In this document: one piece after another, positions 5,537 through 12,128 of the stretch
Layout: each line of letters begins with the position of its first letter
Position numbering within the stretch: the stretch's first letter is position 1
Program-made: the position numbers and the translations under genes
From: an uncultured Flavobacterium sp.
Lineage (GTDB): Bacteria > Bacteroidota > Bacteroidia > Flavobacteriales > Flavobacteriaceae
Assembly (NCBI GenBank): GCA_945957245.1
Contig: CAMFLD010000036.1
Coordinates: 1-12,128, forward strand
Reading direction: 5' to 3'
DNA: 12,128 bases
The notes under the pieces: generated by a model
Told to the model about the DNA's origin: nothing
Databases searched by the model: none
The model's input: only the letters and a program-made list of their open reading frames with translations

Positions 5537-6808
5537 ATGTTACAGATAAGTTATATCAGGGAAAATAAAGAAAAAGTAATTGCAGCTTTAGCCAAAAGAA
5601 ATATGGATGTAAAGGTGCTGGTAGAGGAAGTAATTCAATTGGATGAAAACAGAAGAGCCACTCAAGTGGAGCTTGACAATACACTGGCCGAATCCAACAA
5701 ACTTTCAAAAGACATTGGCGAACTGATGAAAAACGGAGAAAAAGCAAAAGCTGAAATCCTAAAACTAAAAACAGTTCAATTAAAGGAAACCAGCAAGGAA
5801 CTTTCCGAAAAGTCAGAATCCCTGGCTAATGATTTACTGCAGAAAATGTATTTGTTGCCAAATCTCCCGGCGGATATTGTTCCGGAAGGGAAAACTCCTG
5901 ATGATAATCTTAATGTATACCAGGAAGGAGAAATTCCGGTTTTGCATGAAGGTGCACAACCGCATTGGGAATTGGTAAAAAAATACGACATTATTGATTT
6001 TGAATTAGGAGTAAAAATCACAGGAGCCGGATTTCCGGTCTATAAAGGGAAAGGAGCCAAATTACAGCGTGCCCTTATATCTTATTTCCTTGACAAAAAT
6101 ACCGATGCAGGATATCAGGAATTTCAGGTTCCTCATTTGGTAAACGAAGCTTCGGCATACGGAACAGGTCAGTTGCCCGATAAAGACGGACAGATGTACC
6201 ACGATGCTACCGATGATTTATATTTGATACCAACCGCAGAAGTTCCGGTAACTAATATTTTCCGTGATGTAATCCTTCAGGAAAATGAATTGCCAGTTTT
6301 ATGCACAGGCTACACTCCATGTTTCCGCCGAGAGGCAGGTTCATACGGAGCCCATGTGCGCGGATTGAACCGTTTGCACCAGTTTGATAAAGTAGAAATT
6401 GTTCGTATTGAGCACCCTGAAAAATCTTATGAAGCCTTAGATGGAATGGTGGAGCATGTAAAAGAAATCATGCGTGATCTAAAACTGCCTTTCCGTGTAT
6501 TGCGTCTTTGCGGTGGCGATATGGGATTTGCTTCGGCATTGACTTATGACTTTGAAGTATTTTCAACTGCACAGGATAAATGGTTGGAAATATCTTCTGT
6601 TTCCAACTTTGAAACTTTTCAGGCGAATCGTCTGAAACTCCGTTTTAAAGGAAAAGAAGGCAAAACCCAATTGGCTCATACACTCAACGGAAGCTCCTTA
6701 GCACTCCCAAGAGTTATGGCCGGAATCATAGAAAATTACCAAACTCCGGAAGGAATCGTAATACCGGAAGTATTGCGTAAATACACCGGGTTTGATATCA
6801 TAAACTAA
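5537..6808 (+). CDS. serS: Serine--tRNA ligase
   Basis: This 423-residue cytoplasmic class II synthetase charges tRNA-Ser (and tRNA-Sec where present) with serine. I chose the ATG giving MLQISYIRENKEKV because that is the family's usual N-terminus; an open frame begins eight codons earlier, but it overlaps the promoter element. Residues 1 to about 105 form the charged two-helix coiled-coil arm that contacts the tRNA long variable arm. The serine pocket includes PTAEVP (232-237). Motif 2 is CFRREAGSYG with RGLNRLHQFDKVE (262-287), and motif 3 is LNGSSLALPRVMAGIIEN (383-400) with the ATP-binding arginine R392. CGGDMGFAS and EISSVSNFE are also typical. The length is normal. It is probably the first gene in its transcript, with a large hairpin before the next gene. 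Confidence 0.98.
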   Translation: MLQISYIRENKEKVIAALAKRNMDVKVLVEEVIQLDENRRATQVELDNTLAESNKLSKDIGELMKNGEKAKAEILKLKTVQLKETSKELSEKSESLANDLLQKMYLLPNLPADIVPEGKTPDDNLNVYQEGEIPVLHEGAQPHWELVKKYDIIDFELGVKITGAGFPVYKGKGAKLQRALISYFLDKNTDAGYQEFQVPHLVNEASAYGTGQLPDKDGQMYHDATDDLYLIPTAEVPVTNIFRDVILQENELPVLCTGYTPCFRREAGSYGAHVRGLNRLHQFDKVEIVRIEHPEKSYEALDGMVEHVKEIMRDLKLPFRVLRLCGGDMGFASALTYDFEVFSTAQDKWLEISSVSNFETFQANRLKLRFKGKEGKTQLAHTLNGSSLALPRVMAGIIENYQTPEGIVIPEVLRKYTGFDIIN

Positions 6809-6825
6809 AAAGTTAATCTTTAGTA

Positions 6826-6874
6826 AAACAATGCGCTAATCCGACACAAAAAGTGTTACTTTAGTGCATTGTTT
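6826..6874 (+). other. Long two-part hairpin between serS and the TPR gene
   Basis: AAACAATGCGCTAA (6826-6839) pairs with TTAGTGCATTGTTT (6861-6874) over 14 bp with one G·U pair. Inside, GACAC (6843-6847) pairs with GTGTT (6853-6857) around an AAAAA loop. The 3' arm ends in TTGTTTGTTTC, a poor T tract, so this is either an imperfect serS terminator or a structured leader ending 14 bases before the TPR gene start codon. Confidence 0.6.
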
Positions 6875-6888
6875 GTTTCATACAGATT

Positions 6889-8667
6889 ATGAAGAGAATT
6901 CTAGCTATAGTGGCATTGTTTGTCTGCTTTTTGGGTCAGGCCCAAAATGAGCAGCTGGCAAACAATTATTTTGACCGTGGCGAATTCGAAAAAGCCTTGG
7001 TTAGTTATGAAGATTTGCTGAAATTCCAGGAAGGAAACTCGAATTATTTTCAAAGAGTAGTGGAGTGTTACCAGCAGTTGCAGCAATTTGAAAAAGCACA
7101 AAAAGCTATCGAAGCCCGATTGGATAAATACAGGCAGGGAAGTCTTTTAGTGGAACTAGGGTTTAATTACCAATTGCAGAAAAATCAGGATAAAGCCAAT
7201 AAATACTACGATCAGGCTATTGACCGAATCCGTAAAAATGCTCAGGAAGTTTATGGAATAGCTTATGTTTTTGAAAGAAAAGCATTAGTGGATTACGCCT
7301 TACTGGCTTACAAAACGGCAATTGAAAAAGAGCCAAAAATGAAATTCAATTTTCAAATGGCGATGCTTTACGGACAGCAGGGAAATACCGGTTTGATGAT
7401 TGATACCTTTTTAGATGAAGCAATTTCCAATCCGCAAAACCTTCCTTTAATCCAAAACCAGTTGTCAAGATTCATGACGGAACAGGTAGATGCAGCTTTC
7501 AATGATAACCTGAAGAAAGCTTTGTTGGTTCGTGCCCAGAAAACGCAGGATGTTTTTTGGAATGACTTCCTAAGCTGGTTCTTCATCCAGCAGAAAGAAT
7601 ACGGAAAGGCTTTTATCCAACAAAAAGCCATATACAAACGCAATCCCGAATCGTTTACCAATATCGTGAGTTTGGGTCAAATGGCAATCGAAGACAACGA
7701 TCAGGATTCGGCACAGGAAATCCTGAATTTTGTTCTGGAAAATACCAAAGACCTTGATTTATTGGTTCAGGCACATTCCTATTTGCTGGAAATGAAAATA
7801 GATCATGCTATCGAAAAGGATTATCCGGCCATTTCAGCCGAATTGGATGGGTTAATTAAAGAATTTGGAGTAAGTCCCTACACACTTCCTCTGCTGAAAA
7901 TACAGGCCGACTTTAGTGCATTTCACCTAAATAATCCTGAAAAAGCCAAGGCTATTTTAAAAAGTGCTATGGAAATGCCGATTAATAAATACCAATTGGC
8001 GGAAGCCAAAATGGAATTGGCAGACATTCTTTTGTATGAAGAAAAATTTAATCAGGCGCTGATTTATTATTCCCAGATTGATGAAGATATGGCAGGCGAT
8101 GCGATAGGACAGGAAGCCAGTCTTAAAACGGCCAAAACCAGTTATTTTAAAGCTGATTTTGAATGGGCATCACATCAGCTGAAAGTGCTTAAATCGGCTT
8201 CATCACAACTTATCGCCAACGATGCGCTGGATTTATTTCTTCTGATAAGTGACAATACGGTTGAAGATTCTACTCAGGTTGCCCTGAAAAAATTCGCCCG
8301 TGCCGATTTTCTTCTGTATCAGAACAAAAAGAAAGAAGCATTAGAAAGTTTCCAACGGATTTTAAAAGAACACAAAGGAGAAGATATCGAAGCTGTAACC
8401 TTGTTGCGCATTGGGAAAACCTATGAGAAAATGGGAGATTATCCAAATGCATTAGACAATTATGCGGAAATAATCAACAAGCATAAAGAAAGCATCTACA
8501 TTGATGAAGCGCTGTACTTTTCGGCCGAAATCTACAATGAGGGCATGAAGGATCCCGAGAGGGCAAAACCGCTTTATGAGGAAATGATTTTTAAGCACGA
8601 AGACAGCATTTATTATGTTGATTCCCGAAATAAATACAGAAAATTAAGAGGCGATACCAATCTGTAA
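6889..8667 (+). CDS. Secreted tetratricopeptide-repeat protein
   Basis: This 592-residue protein starts with a signal peptide (MKRILAIVALFVCFLGQAQ) without a lipobox cysteine, so it is probably periplasmic. The rest is helical and repetitive. TPR units are clear near the N-terminus (LANNYFDRGEFEKALVSYED and neighbours, about 23-150), in the middle (LADILLYEEKFNQALIYYSQ, about 376-395) and at the C-terminus (LLRIGKTYEKMGDYPNALDN and the following unit, about 505-575). TPR arrays act as protein-binding scaffolds; no catalytic motif is visible. Members of this family in flavobacteria are usually annotated only as TPR proteins, and I cannot name a partner. The next gene starts 38 bases downstream, suggesting co-transcription through DUF4286 and rsmA. 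Confidence 0.9.
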   Translation: MKRILAIVALFVCFLGQAQNEQLANNYFDRGEFEKALVSYEDLLKFQEGNSNYFQRVVECYQQLQQFEKAQKAIEARLDKYRQGSLLVELGFNYQLQKNQDKANKYYDQAIDRIRKNAQEVYGIAYVFERKALVDYALLAYKTAIEKEPKMKFNFQMAMLYGQQGNTGLMIDTFLDEAISNPQNLPLIQNQLSRFMTEQVDAAFNDNLKKALLVRAQKTQDVFWNDFLSWFFIQQKEYGKAFIQQKAIYKRNPESFTNIVSLGQMAIEDNDQDSAQEILNFVLENTKDLDLLVQAHSYLLEMKIDHAIEKDYPAISAELDGLIKEFGVSPYTLPLLKIQADFSAFHLNNPEKAKAILKSAMEMPINKYQLAEAKMELADILLYEEKFNQALIYYSQIDEDMAGDAIGQEASLKTAKTSYFKADFEWASHQLKVLKSASSQLIANDALDLFLLISDNTVEDSTQVALKKFARADFLLYQNKKKEALESFQRILKEHKGEDIEAVTLLRIGKTYEKMGDYPNALDNYAEIINKHKESIYIDEALYFSAEIYNEGMKDPERAKPLYEEMIFKHEDSIYYVDSRNKYRKLRGDTNL

Positions 8668-8705
8668 TTTTCAAATTTCAACTTTTTCAAATTTTATATT
8701 TCTAA

Positions 8706-9017
8706 ATGATACTTTACAACGTAACCATCAATATACACGAAACCGTTCACGATCAATGGATGCAATGGATGCAGGAAAAACACATAAAAGATGTTTTGGC
8801 TACTGGTAAATTTTCCTCTGCACGTATGGTTAAGGTATTGGTAGAAGAAGAAATGGGAGGAACAACCTATTCAATTCAATATACCACTGATTCCAAAGAA
8901 ACACTGCAACGCTATTATGATGAAGATGCTCCAAGACTGCGTGAAGAGGGGCTTAGGCTTTTTGGGGACAAAATGCTGGCCTTTCGAACCGAGTTAGAGC
9001 TAATCAGTGAACATTAA
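8706..9017 (+). CDS. DUF4286 family protein
   Basis: This 103-residue soluble protein has no signal peptide. MILYNVTINIHETVHDQWMQWMQEKHI, YSIQYTTDSKETLQRYY and a closing FGDKMLAFRTELELI match what I remember of DUF4286, a small ferredoxin-like alpha/beta fold common in Bacteroidota. No catalytic residues are evident and the function is unknown. It sits between the TPR protein (38-base gap) and rsmA (80-base gap) in the same direction. From memory this neighbour relationship with rsmA recurs in flavobacteria, which hints at a shared transcript rather than a shared pathway. Confidence 0.9.
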   Translation: MILYNVTINIHETVHDQWMQWMQEKHIKDVLATGKFSSARMVKVLVEEEMGGTTYSIQYTTDSKETLQRYYDEDAPRLREEGLRLFGDKMLAFRTELELISEH

Positions 9018-9035
9018 TAACACAGGTTAGATTTT

Positions 9036-9050
9036 GGATTTCCGAAATCC
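9036..9050. repeat. Small hairpin upstream of rsmA
   Basis: GGATTT (9036-9041) pairs with AAATCC (9045-9050) around CCG, directly followed by another GGATTTT. It lies 19 bases after the DUF4286 stop codon. There is no T run long enough to call a terminator. Confidence 0.3.
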
Positions 9051-9097
9051 GGATTTTCGTGGCTCAGTAATCAACCAAAATAATCCAAGAAGTCAAA

Positions 9098-9877
9098 ATG
9101 AATGAAGTAAAAGCAAAAAAACATCTCGGGCAGCACTTCTTGACCGATGAATCCATTGCCGGACGTATAGCAGATACCCTGAGCTTTGAAGGTTACGATA
9201 TTACTCTGGAAATTGGTCCGGGGATGGGTGTTTTGACCAAATATGTTTTGGAAAAACCAACAACCACTTATGTGATTGAAATCGATTCCGAATCGGTTGA
9301 ATATCTTAATGCACATTATCCTAAACTGCATGGTAAAATCATTTCAAAAGATTTTCTGAAATATAATATCAATGAAACCTTTGAAGGTAAGCCATTTGCC
9401 ATTATTGGCAATTTCCCATATAACATTTCTTCACAGATTGTATTTAAATGTCTTGAGTTAAGACATCAGGTGCCTGAATTTTCGGGAATGTTCCAAAAAG
9501 AAGTAGCTGAGCGCATCTGTGAGAAAAAGGGAACCAAGGCTTATGGAATCCTTTCGGTTTTGGTGCAGGCATTTTATGATGCGGAATATCTTTTTACCGT
9601 TCCGCCCGATGTTTTCAATCCGCCGCCAAAGGTAAATTCGGGCGTATTGCGCCTACGCAGGAAGGAAAACTTTACGCTTCCCTGCAATGAAAAGCTGTTC
9701 TTTTCGGTAGTAAAGATTGGTTTTCAGCAGCGCCGCAAGACGTTAAGAAATAGTTTAAAATCGTTTGGGCTTTCGGAAAATTTAAAAGAAGATAGTATCT
9801 TTGACCTCCGACCGGAACAACTGTCGGTAGAACAATTCATTGAACTTACCCAAAAAATAGAGGCCAATGCAGTTTAA
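9098..9877 (+). CDS. rsmA: 16S rRNA (adenine1518/1519-N6)-dimethyltransferase RsmA (KsgA)
   Basis: This 259-residue SAM-dependent enzyme dimethylates two adjacent adenines in the 3'-terminal helix 45 of 16S rRNA during 30S maturation. The N-terminal KAKKHLGQHFLTD (5-17) is the family hallmark. SAM motif I is LEIGPGMGVLT (37-47), followed by the ribose-binding acidic VIEIDS (59-64) and the catalytic-loop motif NFPYN (105-109), where the usual form is NLPYN/NFPYN. FNPPPKVNSGVLRL (173-186) and FQQRRKTLRNSL (209-220) are the conserved C-terminal elements. Length is normal for Bacteroidota. The last 11 bases overlap the start of mgtE in another frame, so the two genes are translationally linked. 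Confidence 0.97.
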   Translation: MNEVKAKKHLGQHFLTDESIAGRIADTLSFEGYDITLEIGPGMGVLTKYVLEKPTTTYVIEIDSESVEYLNAHYPKLHGKIISKDFLKYNINETFEGKPFAIIGNFPYNISSQIVFKCLELRHQVPEFSGMFQKEVAERICEKKGTKAYGILSVLVQAFYDAEYLFTVPPDVFNPPPKVNSGVLRLRRKENFTLPCNEKLFFSVVKIGFQQRRKTLRNSLKSFGLSENLKEDSIFDLRPEQLSVEQFIELTQKIEANAV

Positions 9878-11261
9878 TATCAGCAAAGAATTCTTAGCGC
9901 AAATAGAGGAGCTCATCCATCAGAACAACGACCAGGAATTGGAGGTTTTGCTGAATGATCTTCACCATGCTGATTTAGCTGAGATTTTTGAAGAGCTGAA
10001 TACACAAGAAGCCACCTATATTTTTAAAATCCTCGATAGCGAAAAGTCTGCAGAAATCCTTATGGAGCTCGAAGAAAATTTGCGGGAAAAAATCCTCAGA
10101 GGACTTTCTGCAAAGGAGATTGCAGAAGAGCTGGACGAACTCGATACTGATGATGCGGCTGATATTATCGCTGAACTTCCGCAAAGTAAAAAGGAGGAAG
10201 TAATCTCGGAGCTTGAGGATGTTGAGCACGCCAAGGATATTGTTGATTTGTTGCGTTACAAAGAACATACTGCTGGTGGATTAATGGGTAAGGAGTTAGT
10301 AAAAGTCAACGAAAACTGGAATGTACTCACCTGTGTAAAAGAAATGCGAAGCCAGGCTGAACATGTTACCCGGGTTCATTCTATTTATGTGGTTGATGAT
10401 GAAAACAGGTTAAAAGGAAGGCTCTCGCTCAAAGACTTGTTAACGACTTCAACCAAAACACCTATTAGTGAGGTGTATATTCCCAAAGTGACTTTTGTAA
10501 AAGTTGATGATGAAGATGTTGAAGTGGCTCGAATAATGCAAAAATATGACTTAGAGGCCATTCCTGTTGTAGATGAATTAGGAAGGCTTGTAGGAAGAAT
10601 TACGATTGATGATATTTTGGACGTAATTGAACAACGTGATACCGAAGATATTCATAAATTCGGGGGTACGGAAGGATTGGATTTGTCTTATACCCAAACG
10701 TCATTGGGTGAGTTAGTGCGTAAACGAGCTGGTTGGCTGATTATTCTTTTTTTAGGAGAAATGCTTACGGCTTCGGCTATGGGTTATTATGATATTGAAA
10801 TACAAAAGGCCGTAGTTTTGGCGTTATTTGTCCCTTTAATTATTTCCAGCGGAGGAAATTCCGGTTCGCAAGCAGCGTCATTAATTATCAGGGCGATGGC
10901 ATTGAAAGAGCTGCAATTGTCTGACTGGTGGTATGTAATGAAAAAAGAAATCCTTTCGGGGCTCTTGTTGGGATCTATTCTGGGAGTAATCGGTTTTATC
11001 CGGATTATGGTTTGGCAAAAAACGGGCATATATGATTATGGAGAATACTGGGTTTGGATCGCTATAAGCGTTGCTTGTTCGCTGGTTGCCATTGTTTTAT
11101 GGGGGACACTTACAGGTTCACTGGTTCCTTTTGTTTTAAGAAGAATTGGACTTGACCCTGCAACAGCATCGGCGCCGTTTGTAGCTACATTGGTTGATGT
11201 GACCGGATTGATTATCTATTTTTCTATTTCGGCGTTGTTCCTTTCCGGAAAGCTGCTTTAA
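9867..11261 (+). CDS. mgtE: Magnesium transporter MgtE
   Basis: This 464-residue inner-membrane channel imports Mg2+ and is gated by cytosolic Mg2+. The acidic helical N domain occupies about 1-130 (repeats such as ELDTDDAADIIAELP at 91-105). A CBS pair spans about 131-255 and a connecting plug helix 256-285. Five membrane segments follow from about 288 to 464. GGNSGSQAASLIIRA (329-343) and the pore aspartate D444 in LVDVTGLIIYF are typical. The start ATG lies inside the last codons of rsmA (11-base overlap), and MQFNISKEFL fits the family. No Mg2+-sensing leader is visible because the gene has no leader of its own. A strong terminator closes the operon 23 bases downstream. Confidence 0.97.
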   Translation: MQFNISKEFLAQIEELIHQNNDQELEVLLNDLHHADLAEIFEELNTQEATYIFKILDSEKSAEILMELEENLREKILRGLSAKEIAEELDELDTDDAADIIAELPQSKKEEVISELEDVEHAKDIVDLLRYKEHTAGGLMGKELVKVNENWNVLTCVKEMRSQAEHVTRVHSIYVVDDENRLKGRLSLKDLLTTSTKTPISEVYIPKVTFVKVDDEDVEVARIMQKYDLEAIPVVDELGRLVGRITIDDILDVIEQRDTEDIHKFGGTEGLDLSYTQTSLGELVRKRAGWLIILFLGEMLTASAMGYYDIEIQKAVVLALFVPLIISSGGNSGSQAASLIIRAMALKELQLSDWWYVMKKEILSGLLLGSILGVIGFIRIMVWQKTGIYDYGEYWVWIAISVACSLVAIVLWGTLTGSLVPFVLRRIGLDPATASAPFVATLVDVTGLIIYFSISALFLSGKLL

Positions 11262-11283
11262 TAGTAGGGCTGGTATAAAATAT

Positions 11284-11314
11284 AAAAAACCTCTGAGCAA
11301 TCAGAGGTTTTTTT
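11284..11314 (+). terminator. Strong intrinsic terminator after mgtE
   Basis: AACCTCTGA and TCAGAGGTT form a perfect 9-bp stem around GCAA, followed by a run of T's; the flanking A run can extend the stem by about four pairs. It lies 22 bases after the mgtE stop codon and ends the housekeeping operon. The A-run on the left side could let it work in both directions. Confidence 0.9.
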
Positions 11315-11420
11315 GTACCCCTGGCGGGTGTCCTACCGAACACCATAGATGATATTTTGGATTGGTTTGATAAGGTTTCAGCGTAATGGCTGTTGAAAAC
11401 CAAGTAGTTTGTACGCTTTT

Positions 11421-11452
11421 TTGTTGATAACTACAGTTTGTTAATAACTATA
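11421..11452. promoter_or_regulatory. Tandem GTTRATAAC dyads: candidate operator of the toxin-antitoxin operon
   Basis: Two similar 15-base units, TTGTTGATAACTACA (11421-11435) and TTGTTAATAACTATA (11438-11452), are repeated head to tail 17 bp apart. Each holds a near-palindrome, GTTGATAAC (11423-11431) and GTTAATAAC (11440-11448). The second covers the end of the promoter TTG and the spacer. Tandem dyads at this position are typical of autorepressed operons with an HTH antitoxin; this reading is an inference. Confidence 0.5.
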
Positions 11453-11467
11453 AATCATATATTTTTG
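11438..11467 (+). promoter_or_regulatory. Flavobacterial promoter of the 172-aa gene
   Basis: TTG (11438-11440), 19 bases, then TATTTTTG (11460-11467) is an exact TTG-N19-TAnnTTTG match. Transcription would start near 11474, about 22 bases before the ATG at 11496. Confidence 0.65.
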
Positions 11468-11495
11468 CTAAAAAATAAACCTATAAGTTGATTTA

Positions 11496-12014
11496 ATGAA
11501 AATTATTAATACTTTTGTTCCAGGATTAACGGCTTTCAAATTTCATTCAAAGGATGAATTGGAAAGAAATCTTGACTTGTGGGTTGATACAAAATACTTA
11601 TATACGTTTTTTGAGAAGAACAAAAAGGATTTAGACTACTTCAAAGTGAAAACGGCTAAAGAGGCGGTCGCAAAAACAATTAAACAAGCTAGGATTATAC
11701 AGGAAAAATTATATGAACGTATAATTGATAAGAACAAAAATCTTGATGAATTATTTCAAAATTTAAATGACAATGAATATCATGAAACGATATTGTCGAA
11801 ACAAAAAGCAAAACAATTTTGGTTAAGGCTGTATGCCATAAAAATTGAACCTAATCATTATGTGATAACAGGAGGCGCAATAAAGCTTGTTCACAAAATG
11901 AATCAACACGAACTCACCAGACAAGAAAAACAAACCATCGAAAAATGTAAAAATTATTTGCTAGAAAATAATGTTTATGATGCAATCTCTTTTTACGAAC
12001 TCATAATTCCCTAA
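11496..12014 (+). CDS. Uncharacterised 172-aa protein, candidate toxin of a type II toxin-antitoxin pair
   Basis: I cannot assign a proven family. The protein is basic, soluble and without signal or membrane segments. The N-terminal part (MKIINTFVPGLTAFKF, LDLWVDTKYLYTFFEKNKKDL) and the C-terminal FWLRLYAIKIEPNHYVITGGAIKLVHKM (108-135) resemble Bacteroidota proteins that I recall encoded directly before XRE-type regulators. The R-L-Y-A-I strand followed by a VITGGAIK strand and a helix is reminiscent of the HigB/RelE fold, but this is weak. It has its own consensus promoter with operator-like dyads, and the next gene begins six bases downstream. The toxin-first order matches HigBA. The composition is more AT-rich than the preceding operon, consistent with an accessory gene. 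Confidence 0.8.
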   Translation: MKIINTFVPGLTAFKFHSKDELERNLDLWVDTKYLYTFFEKNKKDLDYFKVKTAKEAVAKTIKQARIIQEKLYERIIDKNKNLDELFQNLNDNEYHETILSKQKAKQFWLRLYAIKIEPNHYVITGGAIKLVHKMNQHELTRQEKQTIEKCKNYLLENNVYDAISFYELIIP

Positions 12015-12020
12015 AATATC

Positions 12021-12128
12021 ATGTCCAAAAATTTAGAAAATTTCCGAAAACTGGTTTCACAAGAAGAATCAAGTTGGTTAGATAAATTTTTACATTATAA
12101 AGAAAATCAAAAATGGCTTGATTATTCC
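12021..12128 (+). CDS. N-terminal fragment of a probable XRE-family antitoxin/regulator (runs off the right edge)
   Basis: The first 36 codons are present (MSKNLENFRKLVSQEESSWLDKF...KENQKWLDYS) and the frame remains open at the edge. The pattern 'NLExFxxLVSxEES..L......ENxxWLxxS' is what I recall at the start of Bacteroidota helix-turn-helix antitoxins, where the HTH lies further downstream, outside this window. The start lies six bases after the stop of the 172-aa gene, so the two should share one transcript. The HTH itself cannot be seen, so the assignment depends on this N-terminus and the context. Confidence 0.65.
   Translation, partial: MSKNLENFRKLVSQEESSWLDKFLHYKENQKWLDYS

Noticed and set aside
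6857..6864. TACTTTAG as a promoter for the TPR gene
   Set aside because: One mismatch, no spaced TTG, and it lies within the hairpin at 6826-6874, so it is more likely part of that structure.
9975..10268. Two overlapping antisense open frames within mgtE (one very serine-rich)
   Set aside because: They mirror the acidic, Asp/Glu-rich N domain of MgtE on the opposite strand, which produces serine-rich or hydrophobic translations; no independent start signals.
11326..11345. Possible tRNA-like T-arm (GGTGT..ACACC) after the mgtE terminator
   Set aside because: The arm is 5 bp with an 8-base loop and lacks acceptor or anticodon arms; no tRNA can be folded here.
1..12128. CRISPR array, insertion sequence or integrase gene
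   Set aside because: No regularly spaced repeats, no transposase or recombinase motifs in any frame; the integration hypothesis rests only on the tRNA 3'-end duplication.

Overview
The window looks like a chromosomal segment from a member of the Bacteroidota, most likely a Flavobacterium or close relative. Four observations point there: the DNA is AT-rich, start codons lack obvious Shine-Dalgarno sequences, several promoters fit the flavobacterial TTG-N17-19-TAnnTTTG pattern, and a secreted peptidase carries a C-terminal type IX secretion (T9SS) sorting domain. The serS - TPR lipoprotein-like/periplasmic protein - DUF4286 - rsmA - mgtE order also fits Flavobacteriaceae from memory.

Left edge (1-1572, minus strand): an accessory two-gene unit. 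A 501-aa ATPase has ABC/OLD-type nucleotide-binding motifs and a C-terminal TOPRIM-like acidic pattern. It is followed four bases later by the first 20 codons of a second gene whose N-terminus ends in a CxxC 'MCSYCG' knuckle typical of HNH nucleases. The pair resembles ATPase+HNH anti-phage modules (Septu-like), but the exact subtype cannot be assigned here. It lies on the 3' side of a tRNA-Asn gene (1853-1926). Between them are a 17-bp copy of the tRNA 3' end, two similar intrinsic terminators and a nested palindrome, which look like scars of an integration or tRNA-duplication hot spot.

Middle (2009-5356, minus strand): rseP, the site-2 intramembrane protease, and upstream of it a secreted M1-family metallopeptidase with a T9SS sorting domain. 

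Right-middle (5537-11261, plus strand): serS, a secreted TPR-repeat protein, a DUF4286 protein, rsmA (16S rRNA dimethyltransferase) and mgtE (Mg2+ transporter). rsmA and mgtE overlap by 11 bases. The genes from the TPR protein to mgtE are closely packed and probably co-transcribed, ending in a strong intrinsic terminator at 11284-11314.

Right edge (11315-12128): a second accessory unit. A consensus promoter overlapped by two GTTRATAAC dyads precedes a 172-aa protein of unproven function. Six bases later comes the start of a second gene whose N-terminus resembles Bacteroidota XRE-type antitoxin/regulators. I interpret this as a candidate toxin-antitoxin operon with its own operator.
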